The notes beneath the pieces are model-generated. The model was not told the origin of the DNA. It made no database searches and worked only from the letters and a program-made list of their open reading frames with translations. From the NCBI RefSeq assembly GCF_001421715.1, contig NZ_LMKP01000045.1:62001-126000 (forward strand): a DNA stretch of 64,000 nt, in the 5' to 3' direction. Source of the stretch: Sphingomonas sp. Leaf22 (GTDB taxonomy: Bacteria > Pseudomonadota > Alphaproteobacteria > Sphingomonadales > Sphingomonadaceae). The position numbers were made by a program, and so were the translations under genes. Below, piece by piece: positions 1 to 9,057 of the stretch. Numbering within the stretch: position 1 is the first letter of the stretch; each line of letters starts with the position of its first letter.

Positions 1-457
1 CGCCGCCGAACAGGTCGACCTGATACCGGGCATCGCCGCCGACCGAGAAACTGTCCGACGCACCGATATTGCGCTGGACGATCGTGCCGTCGGGCAGGGT
101 GGTGGTGCCGCCGCCGCCGCGCAGCACCTCGAGTCGCGAATAGCTGCCCGAGGCGGACAGTTGCGGGAACAGCGACGCGCGGCTCTGCACCAGCTGTTCG
201 CGCGCCTGTCGCAGCCGGGCAACCGCCTGCGCGACGTCGAGATTGTCGGCGGCGGCCCGGTCGACCAGCGTCGCGAGCAGGGGATCGTTGAACCGCGCCC
301 ACCATCGCGTCAGGTCCTCGCGGGGGGCATCGCTTCGCGTGACCGAAAAGGCAGGCGGCACGCCCAGCGCGGTGTCGACCGGCGCGCGATAGGCGGATCC
401 GGTGGTACAGGCACTCGCCAGGAACGCGAGGCCCAGCAGGGCGGTGCGGCGCAACAT
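1..457 (-). CDS. NodT-family outer-membrane efflux lipoprotein, 5' part only
   Basis: This is the N-terminal 152 residues of an outer-membrane channel of the RND or MFS tripartite efflux type (TolC-like fold, OEP family); the rest lies beyond base 1. The start ATG (455-457, reverse strand) opens a short lipoprotein signal, MLRRTALLGLAFLASAC, with the lipobox LASAC at residues 13-17, so Cys17 should be lipidated. After it come the family's usual conserved features: a WW-x-x-F-x-D-P-L block near residues 52-60 and a helix ending in VAQAVARLRQAR. The periplasmic adaptor and inner-membrane pump genes are expected to be outside the window. The substrate cannot be inferred. The family call is strong; the incompleteness is due only to the window edge. 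Confidence 0.87.
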   Translation of the reverse strand, partial: MLRRTALLGLAFLASACTTGSAYRAPVDTALGVPPAFSVTRSDAPREDLTRWWARFNDPLLATLVDRAAADNLDVAQAVARLRQAREQLVQSRASLFPQLSASGSYSRLEVLRGGGGTTTLPDGTIVQRNIGASDSFSVGGDARYQVDLFGG

Positions 458-636
458 CGATAAACGATATGCCGAAACGGTGCGGTCGTCCAGCGCCAAA
501 CTGTCGCAGTTTGTCGCCGACGATCGGGCCGGACAATGATCCGAAATGGTGGCGATGATCCGCGCGCCGTGCGACATGGTAGCCCGACGTTAACGACATT
601 GCGCTATGGTTGACGCCAAGCGGATCAGAGTGGCGA

Positions 637-1596
637 ATGGGCATGGCAGACAGTATCGGCGTACGGGCGCTGCGGTTTCTCGATGCGCAACGGCTGGATC
701 ATAGCCCCGAACATTATGCGTTCGCGCATCGATATCTGACCGGTGCCGATCGCGAATTTTCCGATGCGGTCGATCGCGAGATCGAGGGCGGGGTGCGGCT
801 GCGCGAGGAAGCGGTCCGTTCGCTGATGCCCGACATCGCGTCGCCGTTCAGCGACGGGACGTTCGACCGGCTGACGATCCAGCTGCTCGAATTGCTGACC
901 AAGGTGTCGGCGACGACCGGTGGGCTGAACCAGGACCTGACCCGTACCGCCGCCGAACTGGTATCCGCCGAACCGCAACACATCCACCGCCTGGTCGTGT
1001 TCATGATCGACCGCACCGCCGAGGCGGAGACCTCGCTGTCGGCGGCGCTGCAACAGGCGCAGGTGCTGCGCGACACGCTGAACGGCGTGCGCGAGGAGAT
1101 GGGGCGAGATCCACTGACCGGGTTGCCGGGGTGGGAAGCGATGGTCGAGCGGCTCGACGCGTGTTTCGCCACGATCGGCCATTGTTCGGTGGCGGTGGTC
1201 GATATCGACCAGCTCGACGAGTTCGTCGCGACGCATGGGCCGGCGATGGGCGACCGGGTGCTGAAGGCGGCGGCGATGACGCTGAAGGACGCATGCGCGC
1301 CGTATCAGGTCGGGCGGTGGGGCGACACGTCGTTCCTGACCGTCATCGACGAACCCGATCTGGCGACCGGGATCGCCCGGCTGGAAAGTGCCTGCGCCGA
1401 AATGGCGTCGCGCCACCTGCGGGTACGCGAGACCGACGAGCCGCTGGGACAGGTCACGCTGTCGGCCGGCGTGGCGACCAGTCGCGGACGGCTGCCGCGC
1501 GACCTGACCAAGGCGGCGGTCCGCCTGTCGCGCAAGGCCCGCAAACAGGGCGGCAATCGCGTTTTGGCCGAAGCGCGGCTGATCGAAATCGGCTGA
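637..1596 (+). CDS. GGDEF-domain protein with degenerate active site
   Basis: A 319-residue soluble protein. Residues 1-140 form an all-helical region of unknown function. The C-terminal half is a diguanylate cyclase (GGDEF) fold, recognised by RDPLTGLPG near residues 157-165, AVVDID near 186-191 and an LSAGVA segment further on. The signature loop reads RWGDTSF where active enzymes have R-[WY]-G-G-[DE]-E-F. The second glycine and the metal/GTP-binding acidic residues are therefore missing, and the protein is probably catalytically dead and acts as a c-di-GMP-related or structural regulator. I chose ATG 637; an in-frame TTG at 610 and an ATG at 643 are alternatives, and no start has a convincing ribosome-binding site. 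A strong hairpin follows the stop codon directly. Confidence 0.82.
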   Translation: MGMADSIGVRALRFLDAQRLDHSPEHYAFAHRYLTGADREFSDAVDREIEGGVRLREEAVRSLMPDIASPFSDGTFDRLTIQLLELLTKVSATTGGLNQDLTRTAAELVSAEPQHIHRLVVFMIDRTAEAETSLSAALQQAQVLRDTLNGVREEMGRDPLTGLPGWEAMVERLDACFATIGHCSVAVVDIDQLDEFVATHGPAMGDRVLKAAAMTLKDACAPYQVGRWGDTSFLTVIDEPDLATGIARLESACAEMASRHLRVRETDEPLGQVTLSAGVATSRGRLPRDLTKAAVRLSRKARKQGGNRVLAEARLIEIG

Positions 1597-1598
1597 CG

Positions 1599-1632
1599 CG
1601 CTTCGAAACGGGCGTGTTGCGCCCGCGAAGCG
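1599..1632 (+). terminator. Hairpin directly after the GGDEF gene
   Basis: CGCTTCG (1599-1605) pairs with CGAAGCG (1626-1632). Inside, after an AAA bulge, CGGGCG (1609-1614) pairs with CGCCCG (1620-1625) around a five-base loop. It begins three bases after the stop codon. There is no T-tract, so it is either a weak intrinsic terminator or a transcript 3'-end stabiliser. Confidence 0.5.
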
Positions 1633-2316
1633 TTGGCCGGATGGGCGAAGGCGTCCCGCGGGACAGGTTGGCGATCGGACGACGACCTCCAAGTACAGTA
1701 TAGTAACGGCCGTGTCCGTTACTTGAGACGGTCCAAAGGACAGGCGCAGCGTCGACGGCGTCCGGATCCGGACGTCGACACAGCGTCGCGGTCCGTTTCA
1801 TGCGCCGTCCGCGCAGTGCCGATGCGCCAAAACGGCTCTGGTGCGCCGCAACAGCAATCGTCCTAAGTATCCGATCTATTGAGATATTATAACGTGTTGC
1901 GAATCATGGTAAACGGACCGGCGTTATGTCCGACAATGGTTGCCGGCAACCCGGCAAGATGTGGCCGGCGGACCATTTCGACGTACGATGAAGCGGTAGA
2001 ATTCGTCGATGAATGGCATCGCTCGATTTTGGTTCCGACAACCGTTCCAATTTGGCGCGATTCTTGAACGTCTCATCGCCTGACTGTCGACGGTGAAGGG
2101 AGCATCGCATAGCCGCCAGAATAACGGCAACGGGCAACGGTGTCGTGCCGATCTCGTTACGAATAACGGGGCCGGCGGTGCGAACGTGTATCGTTGTAAC
2201 AAGTATTTCCAAAAGTCGGATTATGGATCGGCGGAAAGCGGCCGGGTTGTCTTCGGGCAACGGGCGGTCGTGTGTTTGGCAACAATCTGGATCGAGCATC
2301 TCGAGCGGGGATATTG
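1633..2316. other. Gene-free interval, AT-richer than its surroundings
   Basis: I see no convincing gene. Short open frames exist on both strands, but they lack ribosome-binding sites and recognisable protein features. The segment from about 1860 to 2220 is noticeably richer in A and T than the rest of the window. It most likely holds the promoter and a long untranslated leader of the secreted-type protein starting at 2317. Confidence 0.5.
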
Positions 2317-4206
2317 ATGACTATTTCGAGCGCGGTTTCTAATGGTGAAGTGTTCTTGCAGGGTACCTATCTCGGGATAGGGATCAACGAATGGGGCGGG
2401 CTTGGCACGACCAAGAATGCACCGAAGGGGTTCGCCTCGGATGCCGACAGCGGGTATCTGCGCACCGGCATGGTCGCCGACCTCGACGGCTTCGGCAAGG
2501 GCCAGGAAACGACCCTCGACGACGCGCTGCTGCAAGGCCGCGCGATCGAGGGGTTCAACATCGGCTACAACCTCGGCTCGACCAAGGTCGTGCAGAGCAA
2601 CCAGCTGCTGACCGGCTATTATCAGGTCAAGGGTTCGCTCAACGAGGCATCGTCCAAGGGTAACGGCGTCGCGAACTGGGCCGGTGAGACCAAGGACAAT
2701 CTGGGCGTCGCGCAGACGATCACCCTTGCCGACGATGCGAAGTATATCCGCATCGACGTGGTCCTGACCAACAATTCGTCGTCGACGATGAGCGACGTCC
2801 GGTACATGCGGACCGCCGATCCCGATCAGTCGGGCAAATATGCCACGACCAACAAGATCGAACAGCAGGACAGCAAGGGCGCGCTGGTAACGGCGCTGCT
2901 GCAGAAGGACACGCCGTTCTTCCTGTATTCGCAGGATTCGCGCGCCGATGCGTCGTTCTACGGCTTCGTGAACCTCGATCCCTATGCCGCGAGCGCGACG
3001 TCGCAGGCGGAGGGCTATACGAAGACCGTCGACCAGACGCTGAACCTGACCTTCAGCCTCGGCACGCTGCGGGCCGGCCAGTCGACCAAGATCACCATGT
3101 ACATGGGCGTCACCGACAATCTGTCGGCGACCATCTCGCAGATCAATTCCGGGACGGTCACGTCGCCGCCACCGCCGCCGCCCCCGGTCGAAAACCTCGC
3201 CCCGATCGCGGTCGCCGACGCCTTTTCGGGCAAGGAAGACGGTCGCCTGTCGGGCAACGTCCTGTCGAACGACCGCGATCCGGAAGGCAAGTCGCTGAGC
3301 GCGAGCCTGGTCGACGGGCCCAGCAACGGTACCATCCAGTTTTCGGCCGACGGCAGCTTCGTCTATGTGCCCAAGACCGGCTGGAACGGCAGCGACAGCT
3401 TCGTCTATGCGGCGTCGGACGGCGTCAACAAGACGAGCGCGGTGGTCAAGCTGACCGTCGATGCGGCACCGGTCATCATCGATCCGGTCACCGACCCGAC
3501 GCTCGACCTGATTCAGAACTATAACATCATCAACGGCAGCCACACCGATAACCAGGTGCTGCGCGGCACGGCCGGTTCGGATGCGTTCTACTTCGAAGCC
3601 GCCGCGTCGAGCGGGAACGATCGCGTCGTGAACTTCGGGTCGGACGACCTGCTGGTGTTCGACAAGAAGCTGTACGACGGCAATAACGACAACCTGATCC
3701 GCCTGACGAACAACCGGGTTACGATCGATGCCAGCGGCGACACGGTGCAGGTCGACGGCGTGTCCGTGCTGCGTCTGCTGGGCAGCGACGACGAAGGCCA
3801 CTTTTTCTATCGTGACGACAGCATCCGTCCGCGCGGCGCGAAGGAAGGCACGTTCGCCAACAACGTATTCAACGGCGATGCCGCCAATGAATCGCGGAAC
3901 ATGTTCTTCTTCGACACCCGGCTCGGGATCGATCTGGGCGATGATACGATCAACCGCTTCGGCAAGGACGATCTGATCATCACCACGACCAAGCTGTTCG
4001 ACGGCAACAACGACGGCATCATCATGGGCAGCAAGGGCAATCTCTCGCTGCCCGACGGCACCGGCACGGTTTCGCTGACCGACATCGACGGCAATGCGCT
4101 GACCACCGTCGAGTTCGACGGATCCGTCACCAACGACGGCATCACCTATTATGTCTACTCGCTGGTCGGGTCGAACGCCGGCCTTGGTGGCCTCGTCCTG
4201 ATCTGA
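2317..4206 (+). CDS. Large protein with cadherin/Ig-like domain and RTX-like repeats, probable type I secretion substrate
   Basis: A 629-residue acidic protein rich in Asp, Asn and Gly, with no N-terminal signal peptide. Residues 1-280 are a domain I do not recognise. A run of seven prolines near residues 283-290 leads into a cadherin-like tandem domain (about 290-385), with the typical LAPIAVADAFSGKED opening, VLSNDRDPEG and a YVPKTGWNGSDSFVY segment. Two degenerate repeats follow; each contains a [FG]G-x-DDL core and then K-L-[YF]-DGNND (about 440-540 and 540-629). This architecture, with the hydrophobic C-terminal end GLGGLVLI, resembles calcium-binding proteins exported by type I systems, but no transporter gene is adjacent. 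I chose ATG 2317 because GCGGGGA lies just upstream; an in-frame GTG at 2272 is less likely. A good terminator follows. Function is unknown; secretion is inferred. Confidence 0.75.
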   Translation: MTISSAVSNGEVFLQGTYLGIGINEWGGLGTTKNAPKGFASDADSGYLRTGMVADLDGFGKGQETTLDDALLQGRAIEGFNIGYNLGSTKVVQSNQLLTGYYQVKGSLNEASSKGNGVANWAGETKDNLGVAQTITLADDAKYIRIDVVLTNNSSSTMSDVRYMRTADPDQSGKYATTNKIEQQDSKGALVTALLQKDTPFFLYSQDSRADASFYGFVNLDPYAASATSQAEGYTKTVDQTLNLTFSLGTLRAGQSTKITMYMGVTDNLSATISQINSGTVTSPPPPPPPVENLAPIAVADAFSGKEDGRLSGNVLSNDRDPEGKSLSASLVDGPSNGTIQFSADGSFVYVPKTGWNGSDSFVYAASDGVNKTSAVVKLTVDAAPVIIDPVTDPTLDLIQNYNIINGSHTDNQVLRGTAGSDAFYFEAAASSGNDRVVNFGSDDLLVFDKKLYDGNNDNLIRLTNNRVTIDASGDTVQVDGVSVLRLLGSDDEGHFFYRDDSIRPRGAKEGTFANNVFNGDAANESRNMFFFDTRLGIDLGDDTINRFGKDDLIITTTKLFDGNNDGIIMGSKGNLSLPDGTGTVSLTDIDGNALTTVEFDGSVTNDGITYYVYSLVGSNAGLGGLVLI

Positions 4207-4224
4207 TCCGCAGTCCTGCTGCCG

Positions 4225-4272
4225 AAACGGACGTCGATGCGCTGGCGACAGCGGGTCGGCGTCCGTTTTCGT
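4225..4272 (+). terminator. Rho-independent terminator after the repeat protein
   Basis: AAACGGACG (4225-4233) pairs with CGTCCGTTT (4260-4268). The loop contains a second small stem, CGCTG/CAGCG, closed by a GCGA tetraloop. A T-rich run, TTTTCGTTT, begins within the closing arm. It sits 19 bases past the stop codon and ahead of the next gene's own promoter. Confidence 0.75.
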
Positions 4273-4348
4273 TTGCCCGCCGGTGCAAACGCACTGGCCG
4301 CTGCCGCGTGCGTTCCGCTATTGGGGGTGGAAACGTTCGGGAGGGGAT

Positions 4349-5650
4349 ATGTCGATGACGTTCTGGGGCCGGTTGCTCGCGTCCGCCACACTGCTTGCCG
4401 CGCTACCGGCGCTCCCCGCCGCCGAGGCGAAGCCGAAACCGCGGCCTGCCGCGCATGTCCGGCCGGCACCCGGCCTATCCGCCGAACGGCTCGCGCGGCT
4501 GTCATCGCTGTTGAAGGCCTATGTCGATCAGGGGCGCATCGCCGGTGCGGTCGTGCAGATCCAGCAGGATGGCCGCACCGTCTATGCCGATGCGGTGGGC
4601 TGGCGCGATAAGGAAGCGCGCGACCCGATGCGGCAGGATGCGATCTTCCGCATCGCGTCGCAGACCAAGGCGCTGACCAGCGTCGCCATCCTGATGCTGA
4701 TGGAGGACGGCAAGCTGTTGCTGTCCGATCCGGTCGGCAAATACCTGCCCGCATGGGGCAAGACGACCGTCGCGGTGGCCAACGACAAGGGTGGCTACGA
4801 CGTCGTGCCGGCGAAGCGCGCGATCACCATCCGCGACCTGCTGACCCACACCGCCGGTATCTCCTATGGTGGGGGAGCGGGCGAAAAGGCGTGGCGCGAC
4901 GCCGGCATCTACGGATGGTATTTCGCCGATCGCAACGAACCGGTCGCGGACGTCGTGGCGCGCATGGCGGCGCTGCCGATGGCCGAGCAGCCGGGCACCA
5001 AATTCGTCTATGGCTACAGCACCGACATATTGGGCGTGCTGGTCGAGAAGATCAGCGGGCAGCCGCTCGACGCGTTCCTGCAGGCGCGGATCATCGGACC
5101 GCTGGGAATGCGCGATACGTCGTTCTACCTGCCGCCGGCCAAGGCGGGACGGCTCGCCGCCGTCTATGCCGCCGATCCGGCCGGCGTGCGGCGCAACCCC
5201 GATCCGGGGATGTGGGACGGCGGCGGCCATGTCGGGCAGGGCCATTATCTGCGCGGCCCGCGCGTCGCGCTGTCGGGCGGGGCGGGGCTGTTGTCGACCG
5301 CGGCGGATTACAGCCGCTTCCTCGAAATGCTCCGGCGTGGCGGGGAACTGGGCGGGCGGCGCTATCTCGGGCGCAAGACGGTCGAGCTGATGATCAGCGA
5401 CCAGCTGGTCGACATTCCCTATGAACCGGGCAAGGGGTTCGGCCTGGGGTTCAACCTGCGCACCGATCTGGGCAAGGCGGGGGAGCCGGGATCGGTCGGC
5501 GAGTTTGGCTGGGGCGGTGCCTATCACAGCAGCTATTGGGTCGATCCGGTCGAGCGGCTGACCGTCGTGTACATGACACAGCTGCTCCCCGCCGGGAGCA
5601 TCGACGACCATGGCAAGCTGCGCGCGTTGATCTATCAGGCGCTCGAATAG
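4349..5650 (+). CDS. Exported serine hydrolase of the beta-lactamase class C / EstB family
   Basis: A 433-residue exported protein. The signal peptide starts MSMTFWGRLLASATLLAALPALPAAEA. The catalytic SxxK motif is Ser104-Gln-Thr-Lys107 in IASQTKALTSV. The second motif is the esterase-type YGYSTDILG near residues 220-228, in place of the YxN of true class C beta-lactamases. The third-motif region contains GWGGAYHSSYW. The YST tyrosine motif and the WGG motif fit EstB-type esterases or D-amino-acid-peptide hydrolases better than antibiotic-hydrolysing enzymes. The start at ATG 4349 is set by GGGAGGGG a few bases upstream. It stands alone between two same-strand genes. The substrate is unknown. 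Confidence 0.85.
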   Translation: MSMTFWGRLLASATLLAALPALPAAEAKPKPRPAAHVRPAPGLSAERLARLSSLLKAYVDQGRIAGAVVQIQQDGRTVYADAVGWRDKEARDPMRQDAIFRIASQTKALTSVAILMLMEDGKLLLSDPVGKYLPAWGKTTVAVANDKGGYDVVPAKRAITIRDLLTHTAGISYGGGAGEKAWRDAGIYGWYFADRNEPVADVVARMAALPMAEQPGTKFVYGYSTDILGVLVEKISGQPLDAFLQARIIGPLGMRDTSFYLPPAKAGRLAAVYAADPAGVRRNPDPGMWDGGGHVGQGHYLRGPRVALSGGAGLLSTAADYSRFLEMLRRGGELGGRRYLGRKTVELMISDQLVDIPYEPGKGFGLGFNLRTDLGKAGEPGSVGEFGWGGAYHSSYWVDPVERLTVVYMTQLLPAGSIDDHGKLRALIYQALE

Positions 5651-5742
5651 GACATGCGCTGGAGATAGCGAACGATTTCATACCCTTGCCAAGCATCGTC
5701 CGCCGCCTATGGTAGCGGTAACGAAATAAGGTGAGCGGGGGG

Positions 5743-6750
5743 ATGATCGTGGGTCGCATGGCAGGGCTGGTTGCTGGGATACGGGTATCGGGCGTGCCGG
5801 CGGGGTGGCAGGTGCGCGGCGGGCGGATCGTCCTTGCCGTGGCGCTGTCGCTGGCCGGTCCGGCGGTGGCGCAGAATAGTAAGGAAGCCGCGCGCGCCAT
5901 CGCCGGCGAACCGGCGACGACGCCGCAACGGCTGACGCTGGTCGACCTGCCGAAGCCGGCGGGCAGGAAGGTCGCATTGTTCGACGGGCGGACGCTGAAG
6001 GACTGGCAGCCATGGCTTGGCTATGCCGATCCGGCGTTGACCTATCGCAACCCGCCCGACAAGCCGGTCGGGACGAGCCGCGATACCAGCGGCGATTTCG
6101 CGGTGCGGACGGTCGATGGCACCCCGGCGATCTGGGTCCGGGGCGAGACATGGGGCAGTCTGGTCCACCGCGCCGACCTGCGCGACTATCACCTGCGCCT
6201 GCGCTTCAAATGGGGCGCGAAGACCTATGCCCCGCGCGAGACGCAGCCGCGCAACAACGGCCTGCTCTATCATACGCACGGGACGCCCGGTGAAGTGTTC
6301 GGCACCTGGCAGCCATCGGCGGAGTTCGAGATCATGACCGGGTCGACCGGGATGATCGTCGCGGTCGGTCCGAAGCTGCGCGGGCATACCGATGTCGGCT
6401 TCGACCCGTCGCTGATCGCGCCGCACCTTCGCTATCGCGCAGGCGGGCGCACGATCGATATCGTCAACGGCACCCCGACCTGGAATGTCGAGGCGGCGAC
6501 CGATGCCGAACGGCCGGTCGGCGAATGGAACACGATCGACCTGTACGTCGTCGGCGACCGCGCGGTGCATGTCGTCAACGGCGTGCCCGTCGCCGAAGTC
6601 CGCGACCTCGCCACCATCGCCGCCGATGGCCGCCGGCAACCGCTCACCCATGGCCGCATCCAGCTCCAGTCGGAGGGGGCGGAGACCTGGTTTCGCGAGA
6701 TCACCGTCGAACCGATCCGGACACTGCCGCGCATCGTGGTGGGTAGGTAA
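5743..6750 (+). CDS. DUF1080 (3-keto-disaccharide hydrolase fold) exported protein
   Basis: A 335-residue protein with an N-terminal membrane-targeting stretch whose hydrophobic core, RIVLAVALSLAGPAVAQ, ends in an AVAQ cleavage-type site. The body is the concanavalin-like DUF1080 / 3-keto-disaccharide hydrolase fold: LFDGRTLKDWQPW near the start, an NNGLLYHTHG segment, FEIMTGSTG in the centre, EWNTIDLYVVGDRAVHVVNG near residue 270, and a closing IQLQSEGAETWFREI strand. Members of this family act on glycosides or 3-keto-glycosides, often outside the cytoplasm. I placed the start at ATG 5743 behind AAGGTG; GTG 5731 is an alternative. The start codon remains uncertain because the segment before the hydrophobic core is long for a signal peptide. 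Confidence 0.8.
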   Translation: MIVGRMAGLVAGIRVSGVPAGWQVRGGRIVLAVALSLAGPAVAQNSKEAARAIAGEPATTPQRLTLVDLPKPAGRKVALFDGRTLKDWQPWLGYADPALTYRNPPDKPVGTSRDTSGDFAVRTVDGTPAIWVRGETWGSLVHRADLRDYHLRLRFKWGAKTYAPRETQPRNNGLLYHTHGTPGEVFGTWQPSAEFEIMTGSTGMIVAVGPKLRGHTDVGFDPSLIAPHLRYRAGGRTIDIVNGTPTWNVEAATDAERPVGEWNTIDLYVVGDRAVHVVNGVPVAEVRDLATIAADGRRQPLTHGRIQLQSEGAETWFREITVEPIRTLPRIVVGR

Positions 6751-6755
6751 GCGGA

Positions 6756-7853
6756 TCAACCAGCCCGGTCGGGCAGGCGAAAGCGGTCGCAGCGGACGCT
6801 GTGCGTCGTCGGGTCGATCCGCGCGGCGGCGGGGCTGTCGCAGATGACCAGCAGGTCGCGTCGCCCCTCGGGCAGGTCGATGAGGACCAGCCCCTCCGGG
6901 TGATCGTCGCCGCGCCCGAACGGCAGGTCGATGATCCGGTCGGGCCGATGCCGCCGCACGATCTGGTCATGCCGGGGCGGATCGCCCAGCCAGTCCGTCC
7001 ACCGATACACCGCGCACGGCCCGTCCAGCCCGGTGGTCGGGCCGGCGAGGATCAGCAGGTCGGCCCCGTCGCGCTTCAGGTCGCGAATGCCGAGGCCGTC
7101 GAGTTCCAGCAGGCGGATGTGCATCGGGCCGAGGATCTTGAGGCGACCGGTCCGGGTCGGCACGACCTCCACCTCCAGCAGCACGGCATAGGTCTGGATC
7201 ACCGGACCGCGCATGCCGATGGCGATGCGGTTGCCGGCGACCGCGATCCCCTCCAGATCGACGCCGCCCTCTTTGGCGGCGATGCGGGTGAAGGGGCGCA
7301 GCAGCGCGCTTTCCTGCATCAGCCGCGACAGCCGGTTGCCATATTTGGTCTGACGCAGCATCCCCGCGCGGCGATCGCCGTCGCGCCGCACCGGCAGCAC
7401 CGCGCTGTCCAGTTCGGGGTCGGCGGCCAGCGGCAGGCGCGCAAGCAGGCAGCGCGGCCGGGTATTCTTCAGCGTGGCGAACTGGGTCAGGTCGATCCGG
7501 TCGTCGCCCTGCTTGCCGATCTTCGGCCGGGTCCGGGCATGCGATCCCAGCACCCATAGCCAGCCATGCTCCTCGGCCAGCCCCTCGATATCGGCCTCGC
7601 CCGACGCGTCGAGGTCGAGGATCGCGTCGAGCGGGAAGCGGCGATGCTGCCCCCAGCCACCCTCGCCATCGCCGATCAGCCGTTCGAGCCGGACGCCCTC
7701 GTCGCTGCCGAGGAACATCGTCTGCCCATGCCGCGCCGCTGCCGACAGGTCGAGCGCGGGATCGTCGGCGTCGCCGCGTTCGGCATTCAGGATCAGGCGT
7801 TCTGTGCCCGATAGCGGGGTGGTCGCGGGCCATGGCGTGGACGGATCGGACAT
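6756..7853 (-). CDS. DUF3616 domain-containing protein
   Basis: A 365-residue protein matching the DUF3616 family in overall layout: an LSAAARHGQTMFLGSDE opening, a DIEGLAEEHGWLWVLGSHARTRP block near residues 95-120, a central GVDLEGIAVAGNRIAIGMRGP block, and a C-terminal HPEGLVLID segment. These blade-like repeats suggest a beta-propeller. The biochemical role is unknown. No signal peptide is visible. ATG 7853 is preferred because GAGGG lies seven bases upstream; an in-frame start 21 bases further out is possible. The open frame continues far upstream on this strand, but those codons overlap a non-coding repeat and are not part of the gene. Its end is 5 bases from the converging DUF1080 gene. 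Confidence 0.8.
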   Translation of the reverse strand: MSDPSTPWPATTPLSGTERLILNAERGDADDPALDLSAAARHGQTMFLGSDEGVRLERLIGDGEGGWGQHRRFPLDAILDLDASGEADIEGLAEEHGWLWVLGSHARTRPKIGKQGDDRIDLTQFATLKNTRPRCLLARLPLAADPELDSAVLPVRRDGDRRAGMLRQTKYGNRLSRLMQESALLRPFTRIAAKEGGVDLEGIAVAGNRIAIGMRGPVIQTYAVLLEVEVVPTRTGRLKILGPMHIRLLELDGLGIRDLKRDGADLLILAGPTTGLDGPCAVYRWTDWLGDPPRHDQIVRRHRPDRIIDLPFGRGDDHPEGLVLIDLPEGRRDLLVICDSPAAARIDPTTHSVRCDRFRLPDRAG

Positions 7854-8031
7854 CGGCAAACCCTCGAAAGCCATGCTATGGTCGTGCCGGACGGAAGGTG
7901 GGCGAGCCCCCGGCCCGACCGGACGATATGGCCGAAGGGTACGGCCGTCGGCCGCGATTGCAATTCCCGCTTTCATCGGACCGCGGTGAAAATGCCGAAC
8001 GGAGCCAGACCGCGCCTTTATCCTGGCGTAA

Positions 8032-8160
8032 GCGAGACCCTTGCGAACGTCGTACGCTGAGCCAGAAACTCGCCGTACCCCCGCGAAGGCGGGTGTCCAG
8101 AGGCAAGCAGAACAACGGCTTGCGCCTGGAACTCTGGACCCCCGCCTGCGCGGGGGTGCG
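8032..8160. repeat. Double-hairpin dispersed repeat, copy A
   Basis: The core holds two C/G-rich inverted arms, near 8077-8100 and 8134-8157, each itself a small CCCCCGC...GCGGGGG hairpin, separated by a spacer of about 33 bases containing AGCAGAACAACGGCTTG. The same design occurs at 32484-32612 with few differences. The GCGAGACC-x-TTGCGAA segment upstream is shared as well. Here the left arm carries two substitutions (GCGAAGGCGGGTG), so pairing is imperfect. It lies between the divergently transcribed DUF3616 and terC genes. The rest of the 7854-8400 interval shows no gene. Confidence 0.75.
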
Positions 8161-8400
8161 CTGTTGGGCATTTTTGCAGTTGGGCATTTTCGCAGACATT
8201 TCGTCCGAGCGCGTCCCGCCGTTCCTGCGGCATCGCTTCCGGCACTCCCCCTTCGCATGCCATACCGGGTGCATATCCGGTCTTGCGGTGATCGGCCGGG
8301 TTGACCATCAGCGGTGCACGCCGATCCTTTCAGGGCGTCTGCATGGGGCCTGCCGTTTGACGGTATGATCCTGCTCGCCTTTCCTGCATGAGTTGAACCG

Positions 8401-9057
8401 ATGACCGAACTTTGGAACCATATCGTCGCGGACTTCGCCAATATCGGCAGTCCGTCCGCGCTTGCCGCCTTTACGCAGGTCGTGCTGATCGACGTGATGC
8501 TGGCCGCCGACAATGCGATCGTCGTCGGCGCGCTGGCCGCCGGCCTGCCCGCCGACATGCGGCGCAAGGTGATCCTGATCGGCGTCGGTGCGGCGCTGGT
8601 CCTGCGCGTCGCCTTTGCACTGGTCGTGACGCAGTTGTTGCAGCTCACCGGCCTCGTCTTTGCCGGCGGGCTGCTGCTGGTGTGGGTAGCGTGGAAGATG
8701 TGGCGCGAACTGCGCGATCATGACGATACGCCGGGCGAGCACGGCGCGATCAAGGCCGCTGCCCCGCGCAGCTTCGCCAGTGCCGCATGGGCGGTGGCGG
8801 TCGCCGATGTCAGCATGAGCCTCGACAATGTGCTGGCGGTCGCCGGCGCGGCGCGCGAGCATCCCGGCATCCTCGCCGTCGGCCTGATCCTGTCGGTCGC
8901 GCTGATGGGGCTTGCCGCCAACGGGCTGGCGCGGGTGATCGAACGCTATCGCTGGGTCGCCTATATCGGCCTTGCCGTCATCGTCTATGTCGCCTGCCGC
9001 ATGATCTACGAAGGGCTGGTCGATCCGTCGCGCGGTATTCTGGCACTGTTCGGTTGA
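8401..9057 (+). CDS. TerC/YjbE-family integral membrane protein
   Basis: A 218-residue multi-pass membrane protein of the TerC family (YjbE branch), a group linked to metal-ion export, notably manganese. Two conserved acidic transmembrane motifs are present: VVLIDVMLAADNAIVVGALA near residues 27-46 and AVADVSMSLDNVLAVAGAA near 136-154. The paired Asp/Asn residues are those proposed to bind metal. About seven hydrophobic segments can be counted. The ATG at 8401 follows a short leader. I looked for the yybP-ykoY manganese riboswitch that precedes some relatives and could not recognise it. The gene is not obviously co-transcribed with the glycosyltransferase operon 195 bases downstream. Confidence 0.87.
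   Translation: MTELWNHIVADFANIGSPSALAAFTQVVLIDVMLAADNAIVVGALAAGLPADMRRKVILIGVGAALVLRVAFALVVTQLLQLTGLVFAGGLLLVWVAWKMWRELRDHDDTPGEHGAIKAAAPRSFASAAWAVAVADVSMSLDNVLAVAGAAREHPGILAVGLILSVALMGLAANGLARVIERYRWVAYIGLAVIVYVACRMIYEGLVDPSRGILALFG

Noticed and set aside
1904..2299. 131-codon reverse open frame in the AT-rich interval
   Set aside because: No ribosome-binding site, no family resemblance and amino-acid composition unlike neighbouring proteins.
4349..5650. Antibiotic-resistance class C beta-lactamase
   Set aside because: The second motif is esterase-type YST rather than YxN, and the fold family is broad. A resistance role is not supported.
8300..8400. yybP-ykoY manganese riboswitch ahead of the TerC gene
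   Set aside because: Such elements occur before some relatives, but I could not recognise its conserved core here.
7854..8648. Upstream extension of the DUF3616 frame
   Set aside because: It crosses the dispersed repeat and the start of terC on the other strand. The ribosome-binding site and family alignment place the start at 7853.
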